Source: Desarmillaria ectypa (lineage: Eukaryota > Basidiomycota > Agaricomycetes > Agaricales > Physalacriaceae). From it: a stretch of 64,000 bases of DNA. The notes below the pieces were generated by a model that saw nothing but the letters and a program-made list of their open reading frames with translations, ran no database searches and was not told the DNA's origin. The stretch covers positions 1,116,001 to 1,180,000 of the forward strand of contig JAUDYN010000005.1 in assembly GCA_030407005.1 (NCBI GenBank), read 5' to 3'. Every line of letters begins with the position of its first letter. Positions within the stretch are counted from its first letter, which is position 1. Positions 1 through 11,748 of this stretch are shown piece after piece. Position numbers and translations under genes: made by a program.

Positions 1-702
1 GAAGGGCATGGCCGGAGACGGAATACCAAGGCTCTGCATACTTTCCAAGTGCTCTATGGGGAAAACCGTAGCAGTCTCGAATTATCTCCGAAGTCATAAG
101 GCTCCGGAATGGGGCGTCTAGTGTTGACTAATTGGCCGTCTTGAGTACTGGTCCGTGAACCTTCGATATCGTTGTAAGCCACCGGCGCAAAAAGTCAAGG
201 ACGACAAACGCCACGGTGCTCGCACGCGTTCGAGTCAAGCAAGTCAGGCTGTTCGGCAGTCATATTGGCTTGAAAGAAGATGTAAGTTATCGACATGACA
301 ACACATGTGGGGAGAAAATACATGGCCGATGTGCTCGAAGTCCAGGTGTGTGAAGGAGGAAAAAAAATGGATGTCCAACTTGAAGCGGAGTTCGAACTTC
401 GTGCAAGAAGTCGGCACCACTTTGTCACCACTTCCCGAAGGACCGACAGGCCTTTTCACTCAAGGCTAACAAGAAACTCTGAGGACCTTCATTTGTCAGA
501 AGCAGCAGAGATTGACATGACAAGAGCTCGGGGAACCTCGATATGGGATCCCCGGTACCACCAACTTCACGCAGTAAGTAATGTATTCATAAATGAGTGA
601 TGATCAGAGATGCCCTAATATGTACAATTGAAAGAACGAATAATAGAGAGGAACGGTATATATATATATATATATCCTTCACGATTCATCGGCGCTCAAA
701 GC
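1..702. other. Intergenic, no gene seen
   Basis: This is the 3' flank of the chitinase gene. Short open frames occur on both strands, but none resembles a known family or joins into a longer spliced product. A TA dinucleotide microsatellite (about nine units) lies at 657-675, just beyond the chitinase stop codon. Confidence 0.5.
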
Positions 703-2688
703 TCAGCAGCTACTGACCGCCTTCCAGACACCAGCTGGTCCCCCGGGGGTATCACCTTGCGTCCACCAAGAAGCAGCCCAAAGCTTTCCGCCTGTGGAAC
801 CGGGTCAACATTCACCGAATAAACGCCAGCGAGAAGAGGAAACCCTACCATAAGATACCTGGTTGCCGCCGACATAGACAGCTGTCGAATCCCATGCTGA
901 AACGCCAGAGCAGCTTCCGCTTCCACCCGTAGGTGTCGAACTAGCACTGGTAGTGGTCGTGGAGCTTGTAGGTGTGGATCCGCTCTGTCCCATGTTGGTC
1001 CTGATGTTGTCCCACTTGCTGTTCGGGTAGTTGATATGGTTCGGTGTCGTGTCGAGGGTACCGAGTACGCCAGCTGCGGTACCAACGAGGGACTCGGAGC
1101 CCACTTTGTCCGTCGACAGCTAGGAAATGGAATATCAGCTTGAAGACTCCAAGTAGCAGCATGCCAAGAAGATAGTAGCACGAACCTCCCAGAACATAGA
1201 TCCTGCCATGCCGTTGTCATTGATGTACTTGGTTTTCAAGGAAACGATGTTCGGGGTATCGTATGAGACCAATTCGTTCTTAGAAGAGTCGTACGAGTAG
1301 CTCGTAACATCGGTAACATTTTCGTAGACCTGAGCGCCAGCCACTGTTATATTGGGTCAGCTAAAGTTAAGGACATTAAACTAAAACATACAAGGAAGCG
1401 TCTTATACGAGTAGATACCGGCCTCGATAGTCCCCGAACCAATCTGAATAGAGAGCTTGATGAGATGGAGAAACACGGAGAGCTATAAAACACATACACC
1501 GTTGTAAGACTGGCCAATACCGTTTGTGTTCTCGAATGCCCGCCCGTACAATGGCATACCCATTGTGATCTTACTGATATCTGCACCCGCAGAAACAAAA
1601 TATTTCACTGCAGCATCAGTGCTCACCCCTGTCCGAGTACCGCCATAGAGATTGGCTTGGTTATCAGTGTAGTTCAACCAGGAACCGGCATAATCATACG
1701 CCATTAGGTTCCAGTGTGTCAGGGCTTTGTCCATCTGAGGAATAACAAGGTTGGCGTAGTTCTTTGAACCCGCAGAGACAGCTGCTGAGAGTTGGTATGG
1801 AGTGGCATCGCCCTTGGACGTGGCGAGTTTATCGAAGGCGGAACGCAACTCGGTCAAGAGGTCGGCAAAGCCTTGACCTTCCGCTGAACTGGAGGGGTAT
1901 TCAAAGTCGATGTCACTGGTACAAAGTCTTAGCACAGTTATCTCGATAGAGGCAATGAAAAAAAAACTAACATGCCATCAAAACCGTAGTCCTCGATTAG
2001 AGTCACGGCGTTGGAAACAAAGGTCGAACGACTTGACGAGGAGGTGACGAAGGAGAAATGACCAGCTTGTGAGTAGGTCCAACCACCGACAGAGAGAATG
2101 ACTTTAAGGTTCCGGTTGGCGAGCTTGGTGAGGTACAACTGCTTCAAGCATCCATACAGGTTATTTCCACTGTCGTTCCAACTGTCCCCGTTATAGTGTT
2201 TCTAGTACACCTAAGGAAATATACACAATGAGCAAGTCGACATCAACTCACCTGTTCATCGGCCCAGGAGTCGGTAAGCTTAACAGCTCCTGTAGACGGA
2301 TCTACATCCGCAAACGCATAGAGAATGTCTAATTTGCATAAACGCATATTCTTAAGCTATTCAGAGCTGAATATAATCGAGCATACGTGTCAAGGTATTC
2401 GTAACGATATTTTGCGGCTCTGCAGAATCACGTCAGAAATTTCCATATCAAAGGAATACTAGAACACTAACGGAAATTGGCTGCATAGATACCCCAGTTG
2501 GTGAAGTACGCCATGGATGCCTTGCCGGTATCGCGTTTCTGGATCCTGTTCACCTTGGGGTTTTCCTCTATTGCGTACGTAGTTGGGGGCTCCTTGTAGC
2601 TGGCGGGGCGGTGCATGACCTGGGTCGCATTGACGACGGCGACCGCAAGGTAGGCAAGAAAGAGAAGATAGTGCTTGAATGTAGCCAT
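703..2688 (-). CDS. Secreted GH18 chitinase with C-terminal CBM5/12
   Basis: Predicted endochitinase that hydrolyses beta-1,4-N-acetylglucosamine polymers in cell walls or prey. The start at 2688 opens a hydrophobic signal peptide (MATFKHYLLFLAYLAVAVV), followed by a Lys-Arg Kex2-like site and the GH18 start MAYFTNWGIY. Joining two exons near 1910-1990 gives the GH18 catalytic motif FDGIDIDFEYP, whose last acidic residue is the expected proton donor. Later blocks MGMPLYGRAF and LMAYDYAGSW fit the barrel. A Ser/Thr-rich linker leads to a chitin-binding module (CSGVSAWDSTAVYVGGNQV). The module's second half (LWAASWWTQGDTPGG) is recovered only by removing an intron at 792-848; the frame then ends at TGA 703-705. 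Several further short introns interrupt the gene. It looks intact. The family is certain; some splice sites are approximate. Confidence 0.9.
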
Positions 2689-4417
2689 GGTATAAGGAAT
2701 ATGAAGTGGAGGGGTATTGAGCTCGAGGAGAGCAGTGGTTCCCCATACTTCTCAAGATAGCTCTTATATACGGCCTATGGCAATCCGTTCCTAGATGTGA
2801 TTAAGTCGCAAGCTAGTGACGAGGCAGTCTAATTCAACTCAAATTGTGACCCTCATGCTAGGAGCGGGGGAACATATGGAGTGGATGAGACTGTGATACA
2901 TGCAAAACCCCGAAAAGGCCCCTGTGAGGAGTTCGGTCAAAGACACATGGGAAATTTTTCACCAAGAATGAGATGGTAATGCAAGAGTGGATGATGGACC
3001 TTACTCAAGAGGCACGCGACAGAGAAGACAGAAGACGACCGAGATGGAAATAGGCGCTCCGATTATTACCCAGAAGCTCAGGTGAGCCTTCCACCGATAG
3101 GCCGGTCACTGATGAAGACTGGGAAGAGAACGGGCACTCACAGAATCGCATCCGTCGATGCGCATGGAAGACAGAAAGAGTCATCAATTAACAAGAGCTC
3201 TGATTGTGGCCCGCGGTTGTTAGGCGGAGTAAGACTGATTGGACCAGGTCATAGAGAAGACCAAACCGGAACATCGTGACACAATGAGGACCACAATCGG
3301 AAGCGATATATGGCCTATTGCGTCCAAGCTAGCGACAGCCAAGTGAGGTACCCATGCGGACAACAATATTCACAGACTTTGGACACTGACTGGGATCCGA
3401 AGGCAAGAACAGCATGAGTGTCAAACCCGAAGCGATTGATTAAATGCCATGTAGCGGGATTGCGTAGAGTACAGAGACGAGTATCATGCCGTCGATGCAG
3501 GCAACATACGGGACTACTGCGCATTCGTCGAAGTCGAAAGCGAAAACGACGCCGATAATGATGACGTCACGTCAACGGAACTATATAGCAACCTCACTGG
3601 TACTCGAACTGAGGCAACGAGTCAAACCCTCTTTTCTTACAACTCAGCGGACCTTGTGGACTCCAAACGCTTTGATACCTTGTGATATCGATTGAATGTG
3701 GCCGACCTCAAAGGCCTGATGTTTGACGATTTGGCATAACTGCGTCAGGTGCTTGTATCCTTATCGTTCAATCCTGGACCTCTTGGAAGACGCCAGGAAA
3801 AACGACAGATACGGCATAGTTGATAACCTCTCAGATTCCCCGAAGATTCTGCCAAGCACCTTGAGTATCTTTAGTCGTTCATCCTGGGATTCGCAGTTTT
3901 TGACTGCCCATTGGGCTTGCTTGCGTTGTCGTAAGGGATCTGCACGAGTACGTTGTTATCTTTACTGCAGGTCAATTTCAGGTACTTACTCATCCTAAGC
4001 TAACGCTTGCATATGCATTGCATCTTGAGAAGTCATGCTATCTGCACGTCGTAAGGCCCCATGCGGAAAGCATACTCATGCTATCACTAGATAGATGTTA
4101 TCATTAGGCGCGGAGCCCACTGGGAAAGTTCGCACAATCGATTTTCCGAAATAGCGTTCAAGAGTGTGTTATCTCTGAAGCCGAACTCGCTCAATATGCC
4201 TCAGCTGGACTAGAACCCCGTTATGGAGCTCTTCAACCGATTCGCGTATTCCATGCTAACTGCAAATTATCGGGCCTGAAAATGCCAGTCTGATTGGGAA
4301 AGGAATCACGCAAAGAATCGTCCATTACGAAATAGTTTTTCTGTGTCAATACACGCCTTTAGCTGAAGACGGTCTGTAAGAGCGTGAAACTGACTTTCGA
4401 AAAACGACGCGACGCGT
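2689..4417. other. Intergenic; possible eroded BTB-like fragment
   Basis: About 1.7 kb between the chitinase start and the 3' end of the next minus-strand gene. The part nearest 2689 should contain the chitinase promoter. Around 3530-4000 (+) two frames look weakly coding. One contains RCLYPYRSILDLLEDARK, which resembles the core of fungal BTB/POZ proteins, but stops interrupt it and no start can be assigned. I treat it as a possible decayed gene rather than a CDS. Nothing else is recognised. Confidence 0.3.
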
Positions 4418-5189
4418 TCATCGGAGGAGCTTTAAACCCTTCCACCAGACATACACCGCGACGGTAGCCAAGTTCAGTACAGCCGGCCCAAGCTCAAGCT
4501 GAACCATCGCGTAAATCCAAAGTGTACCGAGTGGTGGTACCTATCAAGAACTATTCAATAGCAAGCAGCGACAGAACGTGAATTCCCACCTGTCTAATGT
4601 TGACATATAGAGAACCACGACTAAGCAGATATACCATCCTACACCCGATACCAATGGATATTAAAAAGAGTCCAATTCGCAACCTGCGATGTTCCTTGTA
4701 TCTCATCGCTGCAGTCATTGACATTGTCACTCGTTCTGCTCAAGAGAGAAATCGCACAACGCACTATAGAAGATGAGTAGATCCAGTACTATAGATATAA
4801 GTATATATAAGTAATGATAAAATGTAGAGCAGACATACTAGGGACATTCGATACCATTCTTTCTACAAGTACATCCAACCCCGGATGTTTGCCGTACTGG
4901 TACCGGATGAGTCTCACCCATCAGCTCGTCAGAGCAAGCAATATCAACGTCGAAGGGTAAATACCCACATCTCCATCATGAGTAGCAAGAATGAGAATGG
5001 GACAATCATAGTAATAGCGTTGAATATTTCTTTAGCAAGGGGAGAGTCTTGTTCCTCGATTTCATCGACACCGGGCCCGTCTGGCGTTCGAAGATTCTCA
5101 TATTCTTGCATAAGACGCCATTTATCTTCCTTGCATAGCGGCTCTCGCGCTGCAGAGATAGAAGGGTCCCTCGTTCGTTGTTCGACCAT
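4418..5189 (-). CDS. Conserved multi-pass membrane protein, function unknown
   Basis: A five-exon gene assembled by eye. Exons are 5189-4965, 4896-4839, 4788-4765, 4708-4590 and 4540-4418; introns are 49-68 nt. The joined frame stays open for about 182 residues. The N-terminal third is soluble and acidic (DGPGVDEIEEQDSPLAKEIF). Hydrophobic segments follow: ITMIVPFSFLLLMM, a short VPILDLLIFY, RIGLFLISIGIGCRMVYLL and PAVLNLATVAVYVWW, with GSLYVNIRQVPPLGTLWIY between the last two. Four good splice junctions restoring one frame through all the hydrophobic blocks argue for a real gene. I recall the pattern as typical of an uncharacterised fungal membrane protein but cannot name it. It probably sits in the ER or another inner membrane. 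The first donor (GTATTT) is weak. Confidence 0.7.
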
Positions 5190-5613
5190 GTGGTAAGTGA
5201 CGAAGGAAATAAGTGGCTGTGCAGCGGCTGCAGTCGGTAATTTCCCATTTGGGACACCGAGGCAGGCCTAGCTCCGGTGCTTACTCGATGTCCAGACTCG
5301 GTTTAAGATCATCGAACAACAACTTATCTCGCATCGTTGAGTCTAGTTTGCGAGACTAAGTCAAAGGGAAGTAATATTTCGAACGATATAAATTTTGATT
5401 GACGCCTTATTCATCATCATTAAGTCCGGGTTCATCTCTGCTCTGCGTGATATCTACGGGCTTACCAAAAGCTACACCGTAGTAAAATTACTATGCTATG
5501 AGCAAATTTATTGAACATTCATGAGGTAGTACGTAAAGTGTAATATAAGAGTGATAAAAAATGATAATACTAACTTGACATGAACGTTGTATGAATGCCC
5601 TCATAAAAATTAA
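5190..5613. other. Intergenic between two minus-strand genes
   Basis: 424 bp between the membrane protein start and the phosphate transporter stop. AT-rich towards 5400-5600. It should contain the transporter's 3' UTR and the promoter of the membrane protein. No coding signal seen. Confidence 0.5.
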
Positions 5614-7775
5614 TCATTTTTGCCTGATCAAGCCAGCGTCATCAACTTCAAGTTGACCAGTACCTGAAGAGGAGAAACTGAGTGCCGAACAGCATATGAG
5701 ATAAACGAGAGGACATACCCCGGATAAAGCCTTCCTGATCCTCATTTGACAGCTCTTCGAGCGTCCTATTTTTAGTCTCAGGGAGGAGCAGTGTCGAAAA
5801 GATGCCCGTTAACATGAACAGGGCGAAGATTTCAAGACTGAAATCTATTGTCAGACGCATGAATCATTTCAAATAGTAAGTAGTCAACTCACATGTGCTT
5901 GACAAATTTGTTGGTACCACCAATATCCTTTAAACGGGCGAATCCAACTTGTGCGACGATGGCGCCTAGCTTACCACTTGCAGCAGATATACCATGCGCA
6001 GTTGAGCGATAACGAGTTGGGAATACTTCTCCAGGAATGATGAAAGTTGTTGTATTGGGTCCAAAGTTCTGGAAGAAGTTGGCCAGACAGTAGAGGAAGA
6101 CGAAGGCGTCAGAAGCCGACTTGGTCTTGGTGAGAGCATCGTAACCGAAGCCTGCAGCAGGCGTAAGAATGAGATAAGCAGTGCGACGGAATTTAACATA
6201 CCCATGATAACAAAGATAATGGTGAGCATGATGAAGCCCATCAATTGGATAGGCTTGCGACCCCACGAGTCGATGAACAAGAAGCAGACCCAGTATCCAG
6301 GGATGAGACCGGCTGCTGACAGAATCAAGTTTCCGACGGCAATATTCTTCAAGTTGTCGTAAACCTTCTGTGAACCACTGGTCAAAGGAGTGCCGAATCC
6401 AATGGCTTCTAGGATGATACTGGAGTTAAGACCGAGGCCGTAGAAAGCAATCTGAGAACCATAAGATTTGGGTGTCAGAGTGGAAGGGCGAAACTCACAT
6501 CAAGGGCGAACCACGAATAAGCTGTGCCAAGCAGAATTTTTCCGTTGTGCCACTGACCGAAGTGTGCCCTAAAGTCAGCCCAAGTAGCCCTGGGTGCTTC
6601 CGCACGTTGGATAATGGCGTCCGGGTTTTCCTCTGACTTGCCCGTTGTCAGAACATTTGAGATGTCAGCGGAAGCTTGTTGGATGTTGCGTTCGATATCC
6701 ATGGTGAAACGCGGTGTCTCGGGAATGGTCAAACGGAAGTAGAGAGCGATGACACCGGGGACGCAGCCAATTCCAATGAGGAGACGCCACATATAGTCCA
6801 CATGATTGTAGTTGGGAGGAGTATCGTGAAGAATGGAGTTCTTGTAGGCAGCGGTGATGATCAAAGCCACCAATGACGCGGCTGAAAATTAAGGGTCAGT
6901 TACTGACTGGGAAATCTTCCGGGTGGTAAAACATACAGAAGTTACCCCACCCTTGTGAAGCGAAGACTGCGTTCATCATGCGGCCACGAATTCTCGTAGA
7001 GGCGAACTCTGAGGAGATGATAGCACTGAGAGGGTAGTCACCACCAATGCCGACGCCCATCTATACGTAGGGATGAGGACCACAAAGGGGAACCATGAGA
7101 AATGCCGCACCAAGAATCGCCAGACGATAAGAACACCGAGGATATTTACTGCGTGGCCGCTTCCTGAAACTGTTTGTCCAAAGGTGGCGATGATCATAAG
7201 AATTAGTTCCACGCCATCTAGTAGGAGGGCGTGATGAGCATACTGTTCACCTAGAGAGAGGGTGTTTTAACTTACACATCCGCTTGCGTCCTAGATGGTC
7301 AGCAAGCCATCCAAAGAGGAGTTGACCGACAAGTGTACCAACAGGGGTGGCAACCTTGAGGCCAAGGTCCTGGTTACTATTGAGTTTTTGACCTGGAATG
7401 AAAGTTAGGGTGGGGAGAAGGAAAGAATCGGACAAAACATACCGTGACCATAGACATATCCAATCATGGTTGCGCCAATGTTGATAGCGAAGATATCATA
7501 GCTGAAGATGGGGAAAGATTATAATACGGTAGTGTAAAAGTATTATTGACGTACGCATCTGTGAAAAAACCAACGCCTGCAACAGCGCAGACCTTGACGT
7601 GGAACCACCTAAGAAAAGCTTAGATAGGGCGCGCCAAGGAATAAAGAGCGGGTACATACGAGAACTTTGCATTGTCGACCTCAGCAAGTGCAGCACGACG
7701 GCGCTCATCGAGGACATAGCCGGACTTGGCGATGGCGGGAAGAGAACCGTCGGTGGAACCCTTTTCTGAAGCCAT
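5614..7775 (-). CDS. PHO84: High-affinity phosphate:H+ symporter (PHO84 type, MFS)
   Basis: Plasma-membrane inorganic phosphate importer of the PHS family (major facilitator superfamily). The start at 7775 gives [13 protein letters not shown]. Spliced exons then give [20 protein letters not shown] (the MFS loop 2-3 motif), a TM segment ending in [11 protein letters not shown], the substrate-loop region [14 protein letters not shown], then [21 protein letters not shown] and [20 protein letters not shown]. The last motif is typical of fungal Pho84/PHO-5 transporters. After [14 protein letters not shown] a short intron joins a final exon giving a C-terminus [16 protein letters not shown], stop at 5614-5616. 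About ten introns; no lesion seen. The upstream region has two CACGTG boxes, which would fit phosphate-responsive control. Confidence 0.93.
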
Positions 7776-8149
7776 TGGGAGAGATGGGAAAATCGTAAGC
7801 GCTAGATTACGACCTTATATTGAATGTCGAACCCAGATATGGACCACAACTAGGCTCCGAGACAGTTTCCCACCCATAGACACTGCACGTTCGTCGTTTT
7901 CAGCCAATCAACAATCGCGCACACGACAGTAGACCGATCAAATTGAACAGTTACGATCAATTACGATACAATCAAAGGTTCTCCATCAGGACTGCGACAG
8001 TTCCTGGACCGTCCTTGACCTATATACGGTAGAAGATGGGGTCCATAGATCACCAGAGACGACCACCAGGAGGGGGGGAACAGAAGTATTTTTCAATTTT
8101 CCTCGTCTTCCAATAGCCGAACTATTTTCAGATTGTGGCGCTTTTTTCG

Positions 8150-8266
8150 CACGTGCATCCCTGCGACGCTCGTTTGTAGTGCGCAATGTGGTCGTAACGG
8201 CGGGACAGACCAAAAGGAGGACACTGGCCCCTGGGAGATGTAACTATATATGGCTAGCACCACGTG
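8150..8266. promoter_or_regulatory. Two CACGTG boxes between PHO84 and the LYR gene
   Basis: Perfect CACGTG palindromes occur at 8150-8155 and 8261-8266, about 375 and 485 bp upstream of the PHO84 start codon, in the divergent spacer shared with the LYR-motif gene. CACGTG is the core bound by fungal Pho4/NUC-1 bHLH activators of phosphate genes. The same hexamer also occurs near 9724 and 9912, so its presence alone proves nothing. Functional assignment is inference. Confidence 0.45.
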
Positions 8267-8317
8267 GTTTCATCAGTTCAGACCTTGTTCAAGTTAATAC
8301 TTCCATTGCCATATGAT

Positions 8318-8770
8318 ATGTCAAACCGTCTACGTGCTCTCGCGCTGTACAAGGAGCTGCAAAGGCTAGGAAAAGATTATCCAGATCCCTCGTGGGTCGC
8401 TGCTTCAACTTTATTGGGCACGAGTTGAATCGATGTCTAGATACGATTTCAAAGCTAGAGTTCGGCGGATGTTCGAGGGTACGCTATTCAATTTCCCATC
8501 ACGCACTTGGCTGCCTTGGTATTCGGCTGCTGAGTTGTACTCGCAGAAAACCGAAACTTGACCGATGGTGCAGAGATCGAGAAGGCCATTAAATTTGGCG
8601 AATACATCAAGGAAGGCGAGTCATTTACTCAATTCAAGACGTCAAGTACTAATAGAAACATGCATTCAACAGAGACACTCGCTTTATACTCTCTCAGAAA
8701 GTACAGACATCTCAAGCGAATGTACCCAGACTCGATACCCAGTCCTGGCACTGAGCCCCCTGTGACTTGA
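8318..8770 (+). CDS. ETFRF1: LYR-motif protein, ETFRF1/LYRM5 type
   Basis: Small mitochondrial LYR-family protein of 92 residues in four exons: 8318-8391, 8441-8478, 8547-8615 and 8673-8770. The joined sequence begins MSNRLRALALYKELQRLGKD. It continues with DFKARVRRMFEENRNLTDGA and ends in ALYSLRKYRHLKRMYPD. The LYK-type N-terminal motif and the LRKYRxxKRxY tail match ETFRF1 (LYRM5), which in animals regulates electron-transfer flavoprotein. The third intron starts with GC rather than GT (8616-8617); only that reading keeps the frame and the conserved tail. It shares a divergent promoter with PHO84. The LYR family is clear; the ETFRF1 subtype is likely. Confidence 0.82.
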
Positions 8771-9962
8771 TACGACTGCTACGGAAGATTTGGAAGATGT
8801 GATTGTATATAATACCGCAGTACCTCAGAAGTGTACAGCCACCCCACCCTAACAACTGCATACCTGACCAGGCACTGAACAATTTGCTACTTCTTTCAAG
8901 CCCATCGAACACAATCAAGATAGCCGGGTCTTTTCAGTTCCTTTTCCACGGTAATCTTCTTTGCCGGGTCTCGAACAGTTCATCAAGACCGTTTGTTGGA
9001 ATCATTCGAACGCTGTCCCGTCTCGGCGCAGTCCTACAGAACCAGACAGCTCGCGACGAACGTTCGTTATCATGGTCAACATTTACCCTAGAATTATCTG
9101 CACGCGACCGTTGCAGACCGTTCCTAGTTTGATCTCTTTCATGGTCCTCTGACTCTACTTTTCTGCCAAAGCGCCCAACTAGTGGCTATAGACTGACAGT
9201 TGGAATCTCGTTGGTGATGCTGGCTTTGGAATAGTGCGCTTGTCCGTCAACAACTGTAGCCGACAATGTTAAATGCATTGTAAGTCCTTGGATGTTTCAC
9301 CCAAGGACCCCGAGTAATACATCGGTATTACATCTGGCGAATTGCACTGTAACTACAAAACTACGAGATATGCTTCTGGGTCTTCAATAAAAGGTAGAGA
9401 TCATGATCAGATCCCATCTGTTAGCGCAACTTCGGGAGAAGCGACATTACCTTTAGAACCATATTATGGAATTGACGGTGAACAACACAGCCTGTACATA
9501 TTAACTGTACTAGTCTATATCTGGGATTAACTCAAGAGTGGGTTCTGCGGGGCCCTTGGGTATCGACTGAGTTGACCCATTCATCAATATAATTTGGGAG
9601 TCCTCGTCTATTTATGCTATTAAATGCCGTAAGTATTGGAACCTCTGAAAATAACGTCAAGTGTCAAGACTCGAGCGCATGATAGAGGAGGATGGCGGTG
9701 ACTGCCATTCTTGGATTTAGATCACGTGGTTTCTCTGCATTTCATAATCATTTTCTCAAGACTCGTTCTCTTTCGTCGGTTATCCTGTCTGCTCGCACTT
9801 TTCTTGATTGCAACATTACCGCGGCTGTGGCCGATGCACTTTAACAGAGAGGCGTTATTTTCTGACTTGTATCAAACGAGGTGCGGTTGCATACCCTGAC
9901 GGGTGGTGGGACACGTGCTTATGCCATAGTAGAGCGCAGACTTATTGCACCCTTCTGTCGCC
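8771..9962. other. Intergenic, no gene seen
   Basis: About 1.2 kb between two plus-strand genes. Open frames are short, overlap on both strands and match nothing I recognise. CACGTG appears at about 9724 and 9912, the latter roughly 50 bp upstream of the next start codon. The stretch should contain the promoter of the C3HC zinc-finger gene. Confidence 0.45.
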
Positions 9963-11748
9963 ATGTCTTCCAATGACACTCAAACATCCATAAATAATAT
10001 TCGGACCACAAAGGTAACACCTTCATCTTCTCGCCGTTTCTTTTCCTAAATGTGTATCGCAGCGGAAACTAGACGACGCGTTCCAACATCTAGACGATAC
10101 TGTTCAGCCTGTGCTTAAGAAATCCAATACGAGTCGGTCCGTATACTCTACCCTTGCAAAATACGGGATAAAGTCGAAAGGGAGCGCGAATGAAGTGCCG
10201 TATGCTCTAATCCTTTAAATAAGTCCTCACTCCGAGCTAAGATTTAAGCTAGGCAGGAGACGTACAAGGATGCCCCAAAACTGTCAGCTATCCTCGCGCG
10301 CGCTGCCACGCGGACGAAAAAGTCTTTTCCTTTCAAGTTTTCAGAACCTCGTCTACCATCAACTATCTCCTCCAAAGAAGAGTATCGCCCTTCATCGATA
10401 TCCTCTTTTCTCACTCGATTGTCGACCTTTAAACTCGCCACATATTCAAATAAACCACCTGCTATAGATGCAGTGGCGGCGTCGAAGTGCGGATGGGTGA
10501 ACGACGGGAAAGACCGGCTGGTATGCGGAGTTTGCAGCTCTTCGTGGGTGGTGGCTAGCAAAGAGGGCATGTCGCGAGACGCAGGTGTGTGATGATGTGT
10601 TCCTTGGTAGTTCGGAAGGCTGATTCTTGCAGCCAATGCCCTCATTGAGAAGCAAAAGATTCAGCTTGTTAATGAGCATAAATCGGGGTGCCCGTGGCGG
10701 ATGAAGCAATGTGATGGTGAGCTGAACATTCGGTTTTTCCCATCTATATTGACCATAGGATCAGCGTCTATCTACCGTATACCTCTTCAATCACCGTCCA
10801 TTCTGTTACGCGATATCAAGGCGAATGCTACTTCCCTTGACCCTCTTCTTGACGACGTTGAAATCAAGCACCCCCTAGTCAGTGCAATATTCTTACCATT
10901 TCGCATTTCTTACCGACAATGGAACAGACATCCAACCAGCTTACATCACTACGATCCACAATCAAACTATATACCCTATCATTGTCTGCAACTGTATCAT
11001 CAGCTCAAACAGAACCTTCCTCGTCTCTGTCATCTGCGACATCTGAAGGACCGTCGGAAAAGACAACTTTAGTGTCTCTTTTCGGCTGGAGTATAGCTCC
11101 TGCAGCTGAGCGACCAGCATTGACACGAGCTAGCTCTCTGGCTCCTCAAACGCCGCCACGTTCGCGGGAGTCCTCTGTCGCTCCCAGACAATCTCCTAAC
11201 CGGCTAAGCGTCGAGCTCTCGACCACTCTGGCCCCTCCGAAACGCGATTCTGACACCCTCCTCCAATGCAGCCTCTGCCAGCGACGCATAGGACTCTGGA
11301 CGTTCGGACTCCGGCCAGAGTCTTCAACTTCTAGCCGAGTGCCAACGAAACGACCCTTTGATCTGCTGAAAGAGCATCGGTCTTATTGTCCGTATGTCGT
11401 GCGATCGACAGTGATACCTACGCTTGGCCCTCAGGCACATCTCATGAGTCAGACCAGCTTGGCGGGAGGATCGGAGGGTGCTTTGGAGGGGTGGCGTGCC
11501 GTTGTGACGGTTGTTTTGAGGTACGGCATGGCACAGCGATCGCATTTGACAAGTGGGAGAAGACCTTCGGAGACTCACGAAGGGGGAGAAAGTGAAAGTG
11601 AAGTTGTTGATGGAGGTATCGAAGCTATGGTAGAGGGCGTCAAGGCTCGGGGAGTGAGTGTCTTGTCACACTTGTCAGATAGTGAACTAATCACGTTTCG
11701 TTTTAGGGAAAGGATTTACTTAAATACGTTCGAGGACTTCTGAGTTGA
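9963..11748 (+). CDS. C3HC/Rsm1 zinc-finger nuclear protein (ZC3HC1/NIPA family)
   Basis: Nuclear protein of the ZC3HC1 (NIPA) / S. pombe Rsm1 / yeast Pml39 family, linked to the nuclear-pore basket and mRNA export. Spliced from ATG 9963: MSSNDTQTSINNIRTTKRKL, then an exon entering the C3HC domain (AASKCGWVNDGKDRLVCGVC). A short intron near 10597-10640 leads to LVNEHKSGCPWRMKQCD, which completes the zinc ligands. After a Ser/Pro-rich stretch, the second Rsm1 domain has LQCSLCQRRIGLWTFGL and FDLLKEHRSYCPYV. The final intron is at about 11657-11706; the last exon reads KDLLKYVRGLLS and stops at 11748. Both zinc modules are complete. The family is confident; the precise cellular role is inferred. 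Confidence 0.88.

Noticed and set aside
657..675. TA repeat as a promoter TATA region
   Set aside because: It lies downstream of the chitinase stop codon, with no plus-strand gene following.
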